NCBI GenBank assembly: GCA_964483985.1
Contig: CAZADS010000093.1
Coordinates: 1-64,000 of the forward strand
Reading direction: 5' to 3'
Origin: CAZADS01 sp964483985
Lineage (GTDB): Bacteria > Pseudomonadota > Alphaproteobacteria > Thalassobaculales > Thalassobaculaceae
Length of the DNA: 64,000 nucleotides
Shown here: one piece after another, positions 9,657 to 18,934 of the stretch
How the letters are laid out: the number at the start of each line of letters is the position of its first letter
Numbering within the stretch: position 1 is the first letter of the stretch
Position numbers and translations under genes: made by a program
The notes under the pieces: generated by a model
The model's input: only the letters and a program-made list of their open reading frames with translations
What the model was told of the DNA's origin: nothing
Databases searched by the model: none

Positions 9657-11570
9657 CTAAGGCTTTACCCGATCTAATGTCTCGAACCAAAAAGTATCTG
9701 GATTGTAAATGCCGAAATGGGCACCTGGATCCCAATTATAAATTCCACTCTCAGGTACGTTGTTAAGGTGATTGGAAACCACAATTGGTTGGAGCACCCC
9801 AGCTACTAGGCCAATTGTATAAATTTGTTCGGAATTGATTTTTAAAATTTTATGCCAGATACGAGATTTCTCTTCTACCGAAGTGGTAGCACGCCAATCC
9901 AGATATAATTCTAAAAGCCTTTTTGCTTCCGGTAGACTTGGTGATTCCCCTGCCTTGCCATCTGTTTCGAAATGCTGTCCCCATTTAGGCCATTGCAGTG
10001 ATTGTTGAGTGGTAGGGGCGAATTCTGCGGGACTGCTGTTGGGATTAACTAAACCATTTTCCATGCCAGACCAGATGGACATGGCCGTTTCTCCTGAAAA
10101 AACTCTATTGCGAAAAACGTTTCTCTGAGAAGGTTTTATAAATACTTTAATTCCTATATCAAACCAGGAGTCATGAATTAATTCTAGAACGTCAGTTTGT
10201 TCAGTGCTCTCTCCTGCAGTTTCAATTATTATGTTGACAGGCCTTCCGTTTGGCAAGAGCCGTATCCCAGCACTATTCCGTCGTTCGAGGCCTAATTCAT
10301 CCAGCAAGCGATTAGCTGTTTTAGGATCAAAGTTGGCCCAGCTGCCTCTATAATCTGGTTTGTAAAGGGGTGATTCAGGAAGTACCGTATTATTTCCTTC
10401 TATAGCTAATCCATAGTAAATGACCTGGTTAATTTCGCGACGATTTACCGCTAAAGATAACGCGCGGCGAAATTTTACATTGCGAATCAGTGAACGTAAT
10501 TCCGAGTTTGAGGTATTCAGATTTGGGAAGAGAGCCAGATGGGCACCTTTTGCCGTCCGCCATAATCGGGTTGAGTAATCTGATCGAGTTTCTCCTTGTT
10601 TTAAAAATGTATAATCATCAAATCGGAGATATCTTGCCTGTATATCAACTTCTCCCGTTCCAACTTTCGCTGGGATTAATTTGTTGTTTGCGATTTGGAA
10701 AATGAATTTGTCTGCGTAAGGTAATTGTTGGCCTTTAGGATCCACCCTATGGAAATACGGGTTACGTTCAAACACCAATCGGTTAGAGGATAATTTAGAA
10801 GTTATGCGCCAAGGCTGAAGAATTGGAAGGTCTGGATTATCGTTACGGTATAGGTTATCAACTTTGTTATGTAGTGTCGCCCAATTCCGTTGGCGCCATA
10901 TTTTGATCCTGGCTTTCAGTTTCTTTGGATTGGCGTATTTATGATGAAACTGACGCATATAATGTGCTGGTCTATAAATATAAAGAGGGCTCGCGCCAGC
11001 CAGTCGTCTTAGAAAATCAGGATTTGGTTTGGTCCATGTATAGCGAACCGTATGGTTATCTATCACCCGAAAAACTGGATACTTTCCATCAACTTTAAGA
11101 ATAGAAGGAGGCCCAACTGGGGAAAGTTCTGAATTATTCGCTACATCCTCCCACCAATAACGAAAGTCTTCTGAAGTAAAAGGATGACCATCAGACCATT
11201 TATGACCGGGACGAAGGCGAAAGATAAAATCACGACCATTATGCACTTCGTAAGATTTTAAAAGATCAGGCCTTATGGTGAAATTAATAGGTTCGTAACC
11301 TACCAATCTCGCGTACCCGAAAACAGTCATTTGGCGAGCATCTTTGGCTCGCGCCATTAACATCCTAATGGACCCCCCGTGTTTGCCAATTTTAATGCCG
11401 AGATTATTAAAATTAATTACTCTTGGTTCTTTAGGTAATCGTTCATTAATGGGTGGAAGATTGCCATTCTGAATTTGTTCCAAAAAAAAGGGGGGGTCCG
11501 TGTAGTCGGCTGCCCACGTTGTTGAGGTAGCTAACAATGCCACCAGAATATATCCAATAATATATCTCAT
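9657..11570 (-). CDS. Periplasmic solute-binding protein, family 5, large type
   Basis: Extracellular solute-binding protein of the SBP_bac_5 family, 637 residues. A signal peptide with cleavage after about A20 (TSTTWA/ADYTD) is clear. Family features visible include the KWSDGHPFTSEDFRYWWED segment near 130 and the FRRALSLAVNRREIN segment in the middle. It is about 100 residues longer than DppA/OppA, like YejA-type or oligosaccharide-binding members such as AgpA of Sinorhizobium. The substrate is unknown. Being co-transcribed with glycosyltransferases, a glycan fragment or glycopeptide is a reasonable guess. The start overlaps the ATPase gene by four bases. Confidence 0.9.
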   Translation of the reverse strand: MRYIIGYILVALLATSTTWAADYTDPPFFLEQIQNGNLPPINERLPKEPRVINFNNLGIKIGKHGGSIRMLMARAKDARQMTVFGYARLVGYEPINFTIRPDLLKSYEVHNGRDFIFRLRPGHKWSDGHPFTSEDFRYWWEDVANNSELSPVGPPSILKVDGKYPVFRVIDNHTVRYTWTKPNPDFLRRLAGASPLYIYRPAHYMRQFHHKYANPKKLKARIKIWRQRNWATLHNKVDNLYRNDNPDLPILQPWRITSKLSSNRLVFERNPYFHRVDPKGQQLPYADKFIFQIANNKLIPAKVGTGEVDIQARYLRFDDYTFLKQGETRSDYSTRLWRTAKGAHLALFPNLNTSNSELRSLIRNVKFRRALSLAVNRREINQVIYYGLAIEGNNTVLPESPLYKPDYRGSWANFDPKTANRLLDELGLERRNSAGIRLLPNGRPVNIIIETAGESTEQTDVLELIHDSWFDIGIKVFIKPSQRNVFRNRVFSGETAMSIWSGMENGLVNPNSSPAEFAPTTQQSLQWPKWGQHFETDGKAGESPSLPEAKRLLELYLDWRATTSVEEKSRIWHKILKINSEQIYTIGLVAGVLQPIVVSNHLNNVPESGIYNWDPGAHFGIYNPDTFWFETLDRVKP

Positions 11571-13471
11571 CCTAATGGGATCGAACCAAATTTCGAGGAG
11601 TTAGCTCTGACTAAATGTTTTTTGCCAATATCTATTAATGAAGGTTGGTTTTCCGCGTTAATGACAAAAGGGGGTCCCCATAAGCTTGGCACAGAACACC
11701 TGTCATCTAAAATGGAATCAAAATTCAGGGGGTTGTCAAGGTCGGGATCTGGAACGGCCGCAAGTAACGCTTTGGTGTAAGGATGAGTAGGGTTTTTAAA
11801 TAAATCATCGCGGGAAGCCAATTCCACGATCCGTCCGGCACACATAACAGCGATTCGATCAGCAACATAATCAACTACTGCGAGATTATGGGATATGAAC
11901 AAGTACGTTAAGTTTAATTCCTTTTTTAAATCTTTCAGTAAATTAAGTATTTGGGCCTGTATAGAAACATCTAGTGCAGAAACGGGCTCGTCACAAATTA
12001 GGAGCCTTGGACGTAACGCTAAAGCGCGAGCGATACCAATTCGTTGTCGTTGGCCGCCGGAAAAGCTGTGGGGATACCTATTCAGATGTTGCACCTCGAG
12101 GCCTACTAACCGGATGAGTTCTCGAACGATTTCGCGTCGATAGGATTCATCCCCGATTTTGTGTATTAACAACGGTTCGCTGACTATATCAAATATAGTC
12201 ATTCTCGGATTCAATGAACTGAAAGGATCCTGAAAAACAAATTGAAGTTTTCTTCGGAACTCGATCAATGAGTTGTTATCTAGATTAAGAATATCTAGCG
12301 TTCCATCTCGATCGGTATATGAAATGGACCCTGAATCGGGTGATAGGGCACGCATGATTATTTTACTCAAAGTGGTCTTTCCGCATCCTGATTCACCGAC
12401 GAGGCCCAAACATTCCCCTCTTTGAATTTCAAAACCAACATCGCTTAACGCAAAGGTTCTGTTCGAATTTGTTCTAATCAAGCCGCTTTTTTTTATGGTG
12501 AAAGATTTTGAAACACCGGTAACCTCTAGAATTGGCGCAGCAGCAAGCTGTTTCTCATCGGCAATTAGTTTTCCATCCGGCTTCAATAAAAGCCCAGTTT
12601 GAGACGAAATAGTCCTTATTGGTAAAAGTCTTTCATCCGGTGACATATTGAATCTTGGAACTGCAGTTAAAAGGGACTTTAAATAGGGATGTTCCGGACT
12701 TCGGTAAATGTCTCTAACACTACCGCTTTCCATAATTCGTCCTCGATACATGACCACTACCTCGTCAGCAACATTAGCTACGACACCTAAATCATGGGTT
12801 ATTATCAGAACGGCCATTTTAAGTTCAGATTGAAGATCCCTGATTAATTTTAGAATTTGAGCTTGAATAGTTACATCTAATGCTGTTGTTGGCTCATCTG
12901 CTATTAGTAAGGCGGGACGACAAATTAATGCCATTGCAATCATAGATCTTTGACGAAGTCCTCCCGATAGTTCAAATGGATAAGTTCTGATTGCCATTGC
13001 AGGATTAGGAAAGCCCACCAATCGTAACATATCCTCGGTTAGTTCTTGGGCTTCGCGTCCGTGGACATGCCGATGTAACTCCAAGGCTTCTTGTACCTGA
13101 TTTCCAACAGTGTGTAGAGCCGAAAGGGAGGTCATCGGCTCTTGAAATATAATTGAAATACGGCCTCCTCTTATTTTATTCATTTTTCGGTTGTTTGGAT
13201 AAATTTCAGCAATGTCAACGACCCTTTCTGGAGAATCGGGATCTGAAAACAGGATTGAGCCATTGAGAATTTTTGCGTTTTTTGGCAGTAAACCCATTAT
13301 TGTTTGACTGATAACGGTTTTTCCAGATCCAGATTCACCGACAAGTGCAATAGTTTTAGCTCGATTAATATCAAACGATACTCCGTCCACAGCTGTAATT
13401 GCGCCTTCGGGTAAATCAAAACCTACTCGAAGATTTAAAATTTGTAGAATTGGACTTAATTGTTGATTCAT
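11567..13471 (-). CDS. ABC transporter ATP-binding protein, two fused ATPase domains
   Basis: Fused Opp/Dpp-type double ATPase, 634 residues, energising the importer encoded directly downstream. Domain 1 has Walker A GESGSGKTVIS, signature LSGGLRQR and Walker B LLIADEPTTALD. Domain 2 has Walker A GESGCGKTTLS, signature FSGGQRQR and Walker B LLICDEPVSALD. Switch histidines are present in both (LIITHDLG, LFISHNLA). Each half ends in the oligopeptide-transporter C-terminal region (SPEHPYLKSLLTAVP, NPTHPYTKALLAAVP). YejF and GsiA have the same fused arrangement. The ATG overlaps the upstream membrane-protein gene by four bases. Confidence 0.93.
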   Translation of the reverse strand: MNQQLSPILQILNLRVGFDLPEGAITAVDGVSFDINRAKTIALVGESGSGKTVISQTIMGLLPKNAKILNGSILFSDPDSPERVVDIAEIYPNNRKMNKIRGGRISIIFQEPMTSLSALHTVGNQVQEALELHRHVHGREAQELTEDMLRLVGFPNPAMAIRTYPFELSGGLRQRSMIAMALICRPALLIADEPTTALDVTIQAQILKLIRDLQSELKMAVLIITHDLGVVANVADEVVVMYRGRIMESGSVRDIYRSPEHPYLKSLLTAVPRFNMSPDERLLPIRTISSQTGLLLKPDGKLIADEKQLAAAPILEVTGVSKSFTIKKSGLIRTNSNRTFALSDVGFEIQRGECLGLVGESGCGKTTLSKIIMRALSPDSGSISYTDRDGTLDILNLDNNSLIEFRRKLQFVFQDPFSSLNPRMTIFDIVSEPLLIHKIGDESYRREIVRELIRLVGLEVQHLNRYPHSFSGGQRQRIGIARALALRPRLLICDEPVSALDVSIQAQILNLLKDLKKELNLTYLFISHNLAVVDYVADRIAVMCAGRIVELASRDDLFKNPTHPYTKALLAAVPDPDLDNPLNFDSILDDRCSVPSLWGPPFVINAENQPSLIDIGKKHLVRANSSKFGSIPLG

Positions 13472-13995
13472 GAGCCCTCCCTCTCCCTAGATGGCATTGG
13501 TTCGGTTATTAGACCATCAAGGATTGGGATGTCAGCGCTTTGAAAATTTTCTAAAGTAGTTTGAGAAATTTCAAGTTGGTTGTCAGAAATGGCTTTAGAA
13601 CATCTGGCCAATAATGTTTGAAAACCTTCCAGATTAGAATCTACAGAGAGGCTATTCTTAGAGCTTTTTAATGTTAATTGATACCACCCTTGTGTTCGGT
13701 CGCGGCGAGTTGAAAAATAACGCAACTGAATTTTGGTGATATCGTTCCAATAAATAGTTTTTTTGTAAAAATTATATGACTCAATTGTATGATTTGAAAT
13801 TTCTAAAGTAGTATTTTGTTTCAACCAGGTCCGAAATATAAAGCCCCCGAAAAATATAGTTAAAACAATAAATATGTATTGAATAATCATTAGCATATTT
13901 GCCGATAGTAATAGCAACCCCGTTACACTGAAACCGATTAACCCTCGGATATAATCCCCAGTCAGTGATTTTGTTGGATAACGATGAGACGTCAT
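13468..13995 (-). CDS. Small membrane protein, unrecognised, PH-like tail
   Basis: 175-residue protein I do not recognise by family. Two hydrophobic segments (about 19-35 and 38-54) form a hairpin, leaving both ends probably cytoplasmic. The remainder resembles the beta-rich photosystem-like/PH domains of bacterial membrane proteins: TTLEISNHTIESYN, then IYWNDITKIQLRYFST, then GWYQLTLKSSKNSLSVD. This is only pattern-level similarity. It sits between the polysaccharide deacetylase and the ATPase with four-base overlaps on both sides, so it is part of the operon and probably of the same envelope function. Confidence 0.75.
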   Translation of the reverse strand: MTSHRYPTKSLTGDYIRGLIGFSVTGLLLLSANMLMIIQYIFIVLTIFFGGFIFRTWLKQNTTLEISNHTIESYNFYKKTIYWNDITKIQLRYFSTRRDRTQGWYQLTLKSSKNSLSVDSNLEGFQTLLARCSKAISDNQLEISQTTLENFQSADIPILDGLITEPMPSREREGS

Positions 13996-14762
13996 TTAAT
14001 TTTATCTTCACTTAAAAAAGAGTGTGGATGCAGTATCGTGGCTCCTTGGTGGTGTTTCAATAGAGCAAAAATGCTTGTAAATTCTCGCCAATCACGTTCG
14101 GTCATTTCGAGGTGATGAGATAGTATTCCTGTAGGTTCTCTGCAATCCATGATGTCACTGCGTGCCTTGTTAAGTGACTTGGCTAATTTAAATGCCATAG
14201 CCTCTGCTCCAATAAAAGCACGGTCTTTGTGCCAATTGATAATATCGATGTGAGTGTTTACTTGAAGGAGTCCAGGCACCGGAGAAGGCGCGGCGCGCGG
14301 TCCAAATGTTGAAAGAACTGAAATACCAAGTTTCGGAAGTACTTTTACAAAATCTGCGCCAATTCTGTTCCAAGGTGGCACAAAACAATTAATTAAATGG
14401 TTGGCAAAACATTGCGTTAACTGTTTCTTTCCCTCCATTAGATCCCGTAACCGGATAGATATTGGGCGTGCGGATCCAAACTCGGACTTTTTGTTCGATT
14501 TTGCTTCATGGTTGATATGATTGAACCCGTGGATAGCAATACAATTTTCAAACTTGCTTAATTGTTCTTGCAGGTTTGGAGAAGTGCGCGCGGGAATCAG
14601 AGCTAGTAAGGGTGCAAGATTAAGACAATTGGCGGTTTCAATGAGCTTATCCAGTTTGTTGGAGGGATAGCTGGCATCGTCATCTCGCCACCAAATTTTT
14701 GCTTTTTCTCCGGCAGAGATCCAAGCGTCTAGCTCTGCTGATAATGTCTCTAACCCATTCAT
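13992..14762 (-). CDS. Polysaccharide deacetylase family protein
   Basis: NodB-fold (carbohydrate esterase 4-like) protein, 256 residues, presumably removing acetyl groups from an amino sugar or a related glycan. The metal/base aspartates appear as WWRDDDA (D27-D29), corresponding to the TFDDG motif. The histidine motif is HGFNHINH. A late HLEM segment may supply the last catalytic His. There is no signal peptide, so it would act in the cytoplasm, which is unusual for this fold and fits lipid-linked or nucleotide-linked intermediates. It overlaps the MurG-like glycosyltransferase upstream and the membrane protein downstream by four bases each. Confidence 0.8.
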   Translation of the reverse strand: MNGLETLSAELDAWISAGEKAKIWWRDDDASYPSNKLDKLIETANCLNLAPLLALIPARTSPNLQEQLSKFENCIAIHGFNHINHEAKSNKKSEFGSARPISIRLRDLMEGKKQLTQCFANHLINCFVPPWNRIGADFVKVLPKLGISVLSTFGPRAAPSPVPGLLQVNTHIDIINWHKDRAFIGAEAMAFKLAKSLNKARSDIMDCREPTGILSHHLEMTERDWREFTSIFALLKHHQGATILHPHSFLSEDKIK

Positions 14763-15910
14763 GCCGGTCCTAACAGTTTATGTAAAAAGTTGGTTGTTGT
14801 TTTGGCACCGTCTAAATTAATTAAATGGTTTCGCCTCCTCCCCCGCCTATATGCCTGCTGCATAGCTTTATCTAGGGTTTGTTCGTCAAGAAGATCTTCA
14901 GGTAAAACTTCGAGATGACCGGATCGAGCTAATAAATCAGCTCTGAGACGCTGTTCAGTCTCCACGCCTCCCTCAAATGGAATAACAACGGACGGTGTTC
15001 CTTTTGCAATTAATTCTGCCACGGTATTATACCCAGCTTGTGAAATAGATAGATCCGCGCGCTCGATTACCTCGGGCAAATCGGGAATGGTCCTTTCAAC
15101 TATAATATTACTGTTAGCTTGGTTGGAAAGTTTTTGAAAAGTCTCTGATGCCATGTGGTGACCCGCAACGAACCGCCAACGGCGATCTCGCATCGAAACC
15201 AATTTCCTAAGCTCAAACACCTTGGATATTGTTTCTTTTCCGACAGCGCCTCCACCAACTGACACTATTACTTCACCCGCTCCAACCGAAGTTCTGGATA
15301 TTTTGCTGCGGGGGGTTAGTACATAGCCAGTATATTCTGTCAGATGAGATATTTCTTGATATAGTGGAAAAGTCTCTGCAAGTGTAATAATTCTCTCATC
15401 TCCATGAACCAGTACGAGATCATAAAAATTAAGCAGCGTGTCGGCGATTTCTCTATTTCTATCAGCGCGTGGTTTAGTTACCAAAATATCTCTCATCGAG
15501 CATACAATTTTGGGATTCCAATTGGCGGATTTAGCACTTTCAAGCAAAGGTATTAATTCAAAGCGTAACTGTCGTCTTCCAAATGGAAATAGCTCGGTAA
15601 CCAAGATTTGAGGTTTTATATTCTTGAATAAAGCAAGCAGATTGTCGCGCCGGTTGCGACGCCAGTTATCGTCAATTGGGCGTCCTTTACTATCTAAAAG
15701 CGTTTTGAAATTATCATCTTCTGTACGGACTGGCGGTAATTGATGAAAGGTAGCTCCCCCGATGTTTAAATCTGGGACTTCCATTCCACCAGATACAAAT
15801 GAGACGCAGAATCCGTCTCGGTCGGCTGCCTGAGAAATTGCTGCCGCTCGACGCAAATGACCTATTCCTAGTAAATTTTGGACGTATATAAGAATTTTAG
15901 GTCTGCTCAT
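14759..15910 (-). CDS. MurG-like glycosyltransferase (COG4671 type), copy 2
   Basis: GT-B fold glycosyltransferase, 383 residues. The N-terminal GIGHLRRAAAI motif and the C-terminal ISQAGYNTVAELIAKGTPSV nucleotide-sugar site with downstream FEGGVETEQ are features of MurG-like predicted glycosyltransferases (COG4671). It shares this architecture with the first gene of the operon (18935-20173), so the two are paralogues. Acceptor and donor cannot be deduced. It starts eight bases after the histidine phosphatase gene and its end overlaps the polysaccharide deacetylase. Confidence 0.8.
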   Translation of the reverse strand: MSRPKILIYVQNLLGIGHLRRAAAISQAADRDGFCVSFVSGGMEVPDLNIGGATFHQLPPVRTEDDNFKTLLDSKGRPIDDNWRRNRRDNLLALFKNIKPQILVTELFPFGRRQLRFELIPLLESAKSANWNPKIVCSMRDILVTKPRADRNREIADTLLNFYDLVLVHGDERIITLAETFPLYQEISHLTEYTGYVLTPRSKISRTSVGAGEVIVSVGGGAVGKETISKVFELRKLVSMRDRRWRFVAGHHMASETFQKLSNQANSNIIVERTIPDLPEVIERADLSISQAGYNTVAELIAKGTPSVVIPFEGGVETEQRLRADLLARSGHLEVLPEDLLDEQTLDKAMQQAYRRGRRRNHLINLDGAKTTTNFLHKLLGPA

Positions 15911-15918
15911 AATCGGGA

Positions 15919-16512
15919 TTAATTCCTAACAAGTGGAACATTAAAAAAATGCGGCTTGAGTGCGCCATTTGAAGTTAAAAAGAAGACGTGTGCCATATCC
16001 CAACTTAGTCGGACTGGTGGTTTCTCAATCATATCCCATCCAGTAGCTAATGATAAAAGAGCTCTAATTACACCTTTATGAGTCGTAGCCGCTGTAATAG
16101 GCGGGCCCGTCGCTAACTCTGATAATAGTGGAGATAATCTCCGTTGCACGTCGCGGGGTGATTCTCCGTTAGGTGGTTGAAAATCAAGACCCTTCTTTTC
16201 ATTTTTCGTCATTTTGTCGCCCAGAGTACTTCTTAGTAGGCTAAGGGATTGGCCCTCCCAGTCCCCCCAATTAGTTTCAATTAACCTATAATCTACTAAT
16301 GCATTTTCAATACCGAAGAGTGTTGTCGTTTCTCGTGCTCTTTTTAGTGGGCTTGATCGCCAAGATGCATCCAATAGACAGTCAGGTAAACGTTTAGTGC
16401 TGATAAGCTGTCGACCGTGATCGCTTAGTTCGATGTCAGTGCGTCCCTGAATCCTTCCTAACTCGTTCCACTCCGTAAGACCGTGTCGTATTACAGCGAA
16501 AAGCCTCGTCAT
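15919..16512 (-). CDS. Histidine phosphatase family protein
   Basis: Phosphoglycerate-mutase-like phosphatase, 197 residues. The catalytic motif is RHG (VIRHGLTEWN, H9) with the second arginine in SSPLKRARETT and the second histidine in TTHKGVIRAL. It is close to the size of cobalamin/GpmB-type phosphatases. Inside a glycan operon it plausibly removes phosphate from a sugar phosphate or a lipid-linked intermediate. That is inference from context; the family is catalytically broad. The ATG overlaps the preceding GT4 gene by four bases. Confidence 0.85.
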   Translation of the reverse strand: MTRLFAVIRHGLTEWNELGRIQGRTDIELSDHGRQLISTKRLPDCLLDASWRSSPLKRARETTTLFGIENALVDYRLIETNWGDWEGQSLSLLRSTLGDKMTKNEKKGLDFQPPNGESPRDVQRRLSPLLSELATGPPITAATTHKGVIRALLSLATGWDMIEKPPVRLSWDMAHVFFLTSNGALKPHFFNVPLVRN

Positions 16513-17651
16513 TTTCTTGAACTTAAAGACTTGTATACATCAGTAAGTAGGATATTAATTTTGGCTGCGCTATCATTGAAGTTATGTTCAGATTCTATGA
16601 TTTTGCGGGCATTATATCCCATTTTAGACCGAGCATTTTTGCTAGAAACTAGTGTTTCGATTGCCTCAGAAAACGACTCTATATCACCCTCCGGGCACAT
16701 AACACCAGTCTTGCCGTGTCGAAGAATGTCCCTGACACCACCTGAATCTCCTGATATCGCAGGTAATCCGGTCGCTTGTGCCTCCAGAAGTGCCATACCA
16801 TATGCTTCATTTATCGCGGGCCAAACGAAGATATCAGCAGCAGCGTAGTAAGCCATCAAATTTTGAGTAGATAACATACCTGCGTAAATGGTTTGGAGCG
16901 GTAAAGTTTCTTCAACGAGCATTCGAGCCACGCCATCGCCGACTACAATTAAGCGCCAATTATTTTCATTTTTTATTTCTTTTAAAGCTGCACCCAACAA
17001 ACGATAGGATTCTAGTTTAGAATCGTTCCGCATCATGCCAACGGCTAATAACCAAACGGTGTCGTCAGGTAAATCGTGACGCAACATAAGGGTTTTTCGG
17101 GCGCTGGCTTTTAATGGAATAAAATTGTTAAACGTATCTGTAAATGGACGGAGTGTTTCGTATTTAGTTTGAGGACCAATGACAGCTTCCACGCATGGGC
17201 GATCTCGGCTGTTCAAACCTATAACCAGGTCAGCTTGATGCAATGCAGCTTTCACTTGTTGGTGATTACGTTTCCACTTTCCATGTTCCCTTTTTGGGGC
17301 GTGTGATGCTTCAGCGACTACGTAGGGTATAGACAATTTGGAGGATATTTTAGGTCCAATCCAATCTGGTGCTTTGTAATATAGATGATAGGTAAACCAA
17401 ATATCTGGACGCCAAGCTCCTGGAGAAAAATAGTGGTGGATTAAGCGATCGGATATCCTGTCCCCGATGGCTTCTAACCGTGCTTGGAAATTTGCATCTC
17501 CTTTACTATCCCAACTACGTAGTCGGCTCTCAAGCTTAACGTCATGATCGTTTATACACATACTCTTATGTAGTAATTGGGCCATCTTTAAGTCGCCTGA
17601 GGGTTGCTTTGAATCAGGTGGTTTTAGGGGGGCGTAAAAGGCTATTCGCAT
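16509..17651 (-). CDS. Glycosyltransferase family 4 protein
   Basis: GT-B retaining glycosyltransferase, 380 residues. The N-terminal MRIAFYAPLKPPD and the C-terminal donor-site segment PAINEAYGMALLEAQATGLP (with the EX7E-type glutamates) followed by GDSGGVRDIL are typical of GT4/GT1. It overlaps both neighbours (ten bases with the upstream GT4, four with the phosphatase), so it is translationally coupled. Donor and acceptor are unknown. It should act in the cytoplasm on a growing glycan. Confidence 0.88.
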   Translation of the reverse strand: MRIAFYAPLKPPDSKQPSGDLKMAQLLHKSMCINDHDVKLESRLRSWDSKGDANFQARLEAIGDRISDRLIHHYFSPGAWRPDIWFTYHLYYKAPDWIGPKISSKLSIPYVVAEASHAPKREHGKWKRNHQQVKAALHQADLVIGLNSRDRPCVEAVIGPQTKYETLRPFTDTFNNFIPLKASARKTLMLRHDLPDDTVWLLAVGMMRNDSKLESYRLLGAALKEIKNENNWRLIVVGDGVARMLVEETLPLQTIYAGMLSTQNLMAYYAAADIFVWPAINEAYGMALLEAQATGLPAISGDSGGVRDILRHGKTGVMCPEGDIESFSEAIETLVSSKNARSKMGYNARKIIESEHNFNDSAAKINILLTDVYKSLSSRK

Positions 17652-18928
17652 TTGGTGGTATCCAGATTTGGAAGGGTAAATTTTTTACAAAGTTCATCAA
17701 AATTACTTTGGTGATTAAATGCATTCAACAAAGTATTTCGGCTTTCTTTTCCCAGGCATATTCGTAATTGAGGAGAGCGAGATAAATTCAGGATTGCTTC
17801 TTTAAGTGCCTCTGGTGCTTCCGGTTCGATAATCCATCCCGTTTTTTTATGTCTGATGAACTCAGTAATGGCAGCTACGTTGGTGGTAATGCAGCAGAGT
17901 TCTTGACTTGCTGCTTCCATTAATACATTGGGTAAACCATCGCGATCACCATTTCGAGCAATTCGGCAGGGTAATAAAAAAAGGTCGGAGTATTGATAAG
18001 CTTTAAATACTTGGTTTTGCGCTTGTGCTCCGAGCCATGAAATTTTTTTTGATAAACCTAATGATTGAGACTGGACTTTTAAAACGTGCAAATGCTCACC
18101 TCGGCCGATATGAGTCCAATGCCAATTAAAATCGGCGGGCAGTAACGCAAGCGCATTCAGTAGTATATCGTAACCTTTTTTTGAAACGGCTCGGCCTACG
18201 GAGAGAAACTGAATGGGATCGTTTGGATCGTCACCAGTTCGAGAAGATCGCAAGCTAGGTGGTTTTGGTAACAACGAAAGATCTAGGCCATGATAGCTTA
18301 AGGAAACTTTTGTAGGATTTAAATGGTCCAAGTGCTTTTTACCATAAGCCGTACATGTAACAGCCCATTTACAATCTAACAATTTTTCACGTTTCTCCCA
18401 ATTAGGTGTTAGCCAGATATCTTTTGCATGTGCGGAGACGGACCAAGACCTATCGCTGATTAATGCGGTGTAATGGGCTACTGACGCAGGCGTATGTATA
18501 AAATGTGCATGCAAATGACGTATATCGTTATCGAGTTCATGAGTTAAAATCAAAGCTTGACCCCACCGTCTGATCCTATTTGGTGTGGGGTCACGAAAAA
18601 AATCACGTAACCATTTTCGAAAAGCTAAAGAATAACCTGGCAGTGATCGTGCCTTCCACCAACCCTTTAGCACGCGAGAGGGCGCTTGGTATAGATATTC
18701 TGGGAGGTAAGAAATCGGAACCTTTATTTTTTTGTGTATAGGATGGACTTCTTCATCCGTTGGATTCCTTAAAGAAATTATTGTTATATCGACTCCTTTT
18801 TTCTGGAGTGAAAACAGTTCTTGCGTAATAAAAGTTTCGGACAGCCGAGGATATCCTTTGAGGATCACAGCAACTCTATGTCCATATTCAAGTGGCATCA
18901 ATTTTGTAGACTTTAAGCTTTGGTCCAT
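17642..18928 (-). CDS. Glycosyltransferase family 4 protein
   Basis: GT-B glycosyltransferase, 428 residues. N-terminal acceptor half: VAVILKGYPRLSETFITQE, then the histidine-rich LHAHFIHTPASVAHY and VSAHAKDIWLTPNWEKR. C-terminal donor half: FLSVGRAVSKKGYDILL and GLPNVLMEAASQELCCITT. The ETF and SAHAKD signatures are those of colanic-acid/exopolysaccharide GT4 enzymes (WcaL/AmsK-like). It is separated from the first operon gene by six bases. Confidence 0.88.
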   Translation of the reverse strand: MDQSLKSTKLMPLEYGHRVAVILKGYPRLSETFITQELFSLQKKGVDITIISLRNPTDEEVHPIHKKIKVPISYLPEYLYQAPSRVLKGWWKARSLPGYSLAFRKWLRDFFRDPTPNRIRRWGQALILTHELDNDIRHLHAHFIHTPASVAHYTALISDRSWSVSAHAKDIWLTPNWEKREKLLDCKWAVTCTAYGKKHLDHLNPTKVSLSYHGLDLSLLPKPPSLRSSRTGDDPNDPIQFLSVGRAVSKKGYDILLNALALLPADFNWHWTHIGRGEHLHVLKVQSQSLGLSKKISWLGAQAQNQVFKAYQYSDLFLLPCRIARNGDRDGLPNVLMEAASQELCCITTNVAAITEFIRHKKTGWIIEPEAPEALKEAILNLSRSPQLRICLGKESRNTLLNAFNHQSNFDELCKKFTLPNLDTTKCE

Positions 18929-18934
18929 TGCTTC

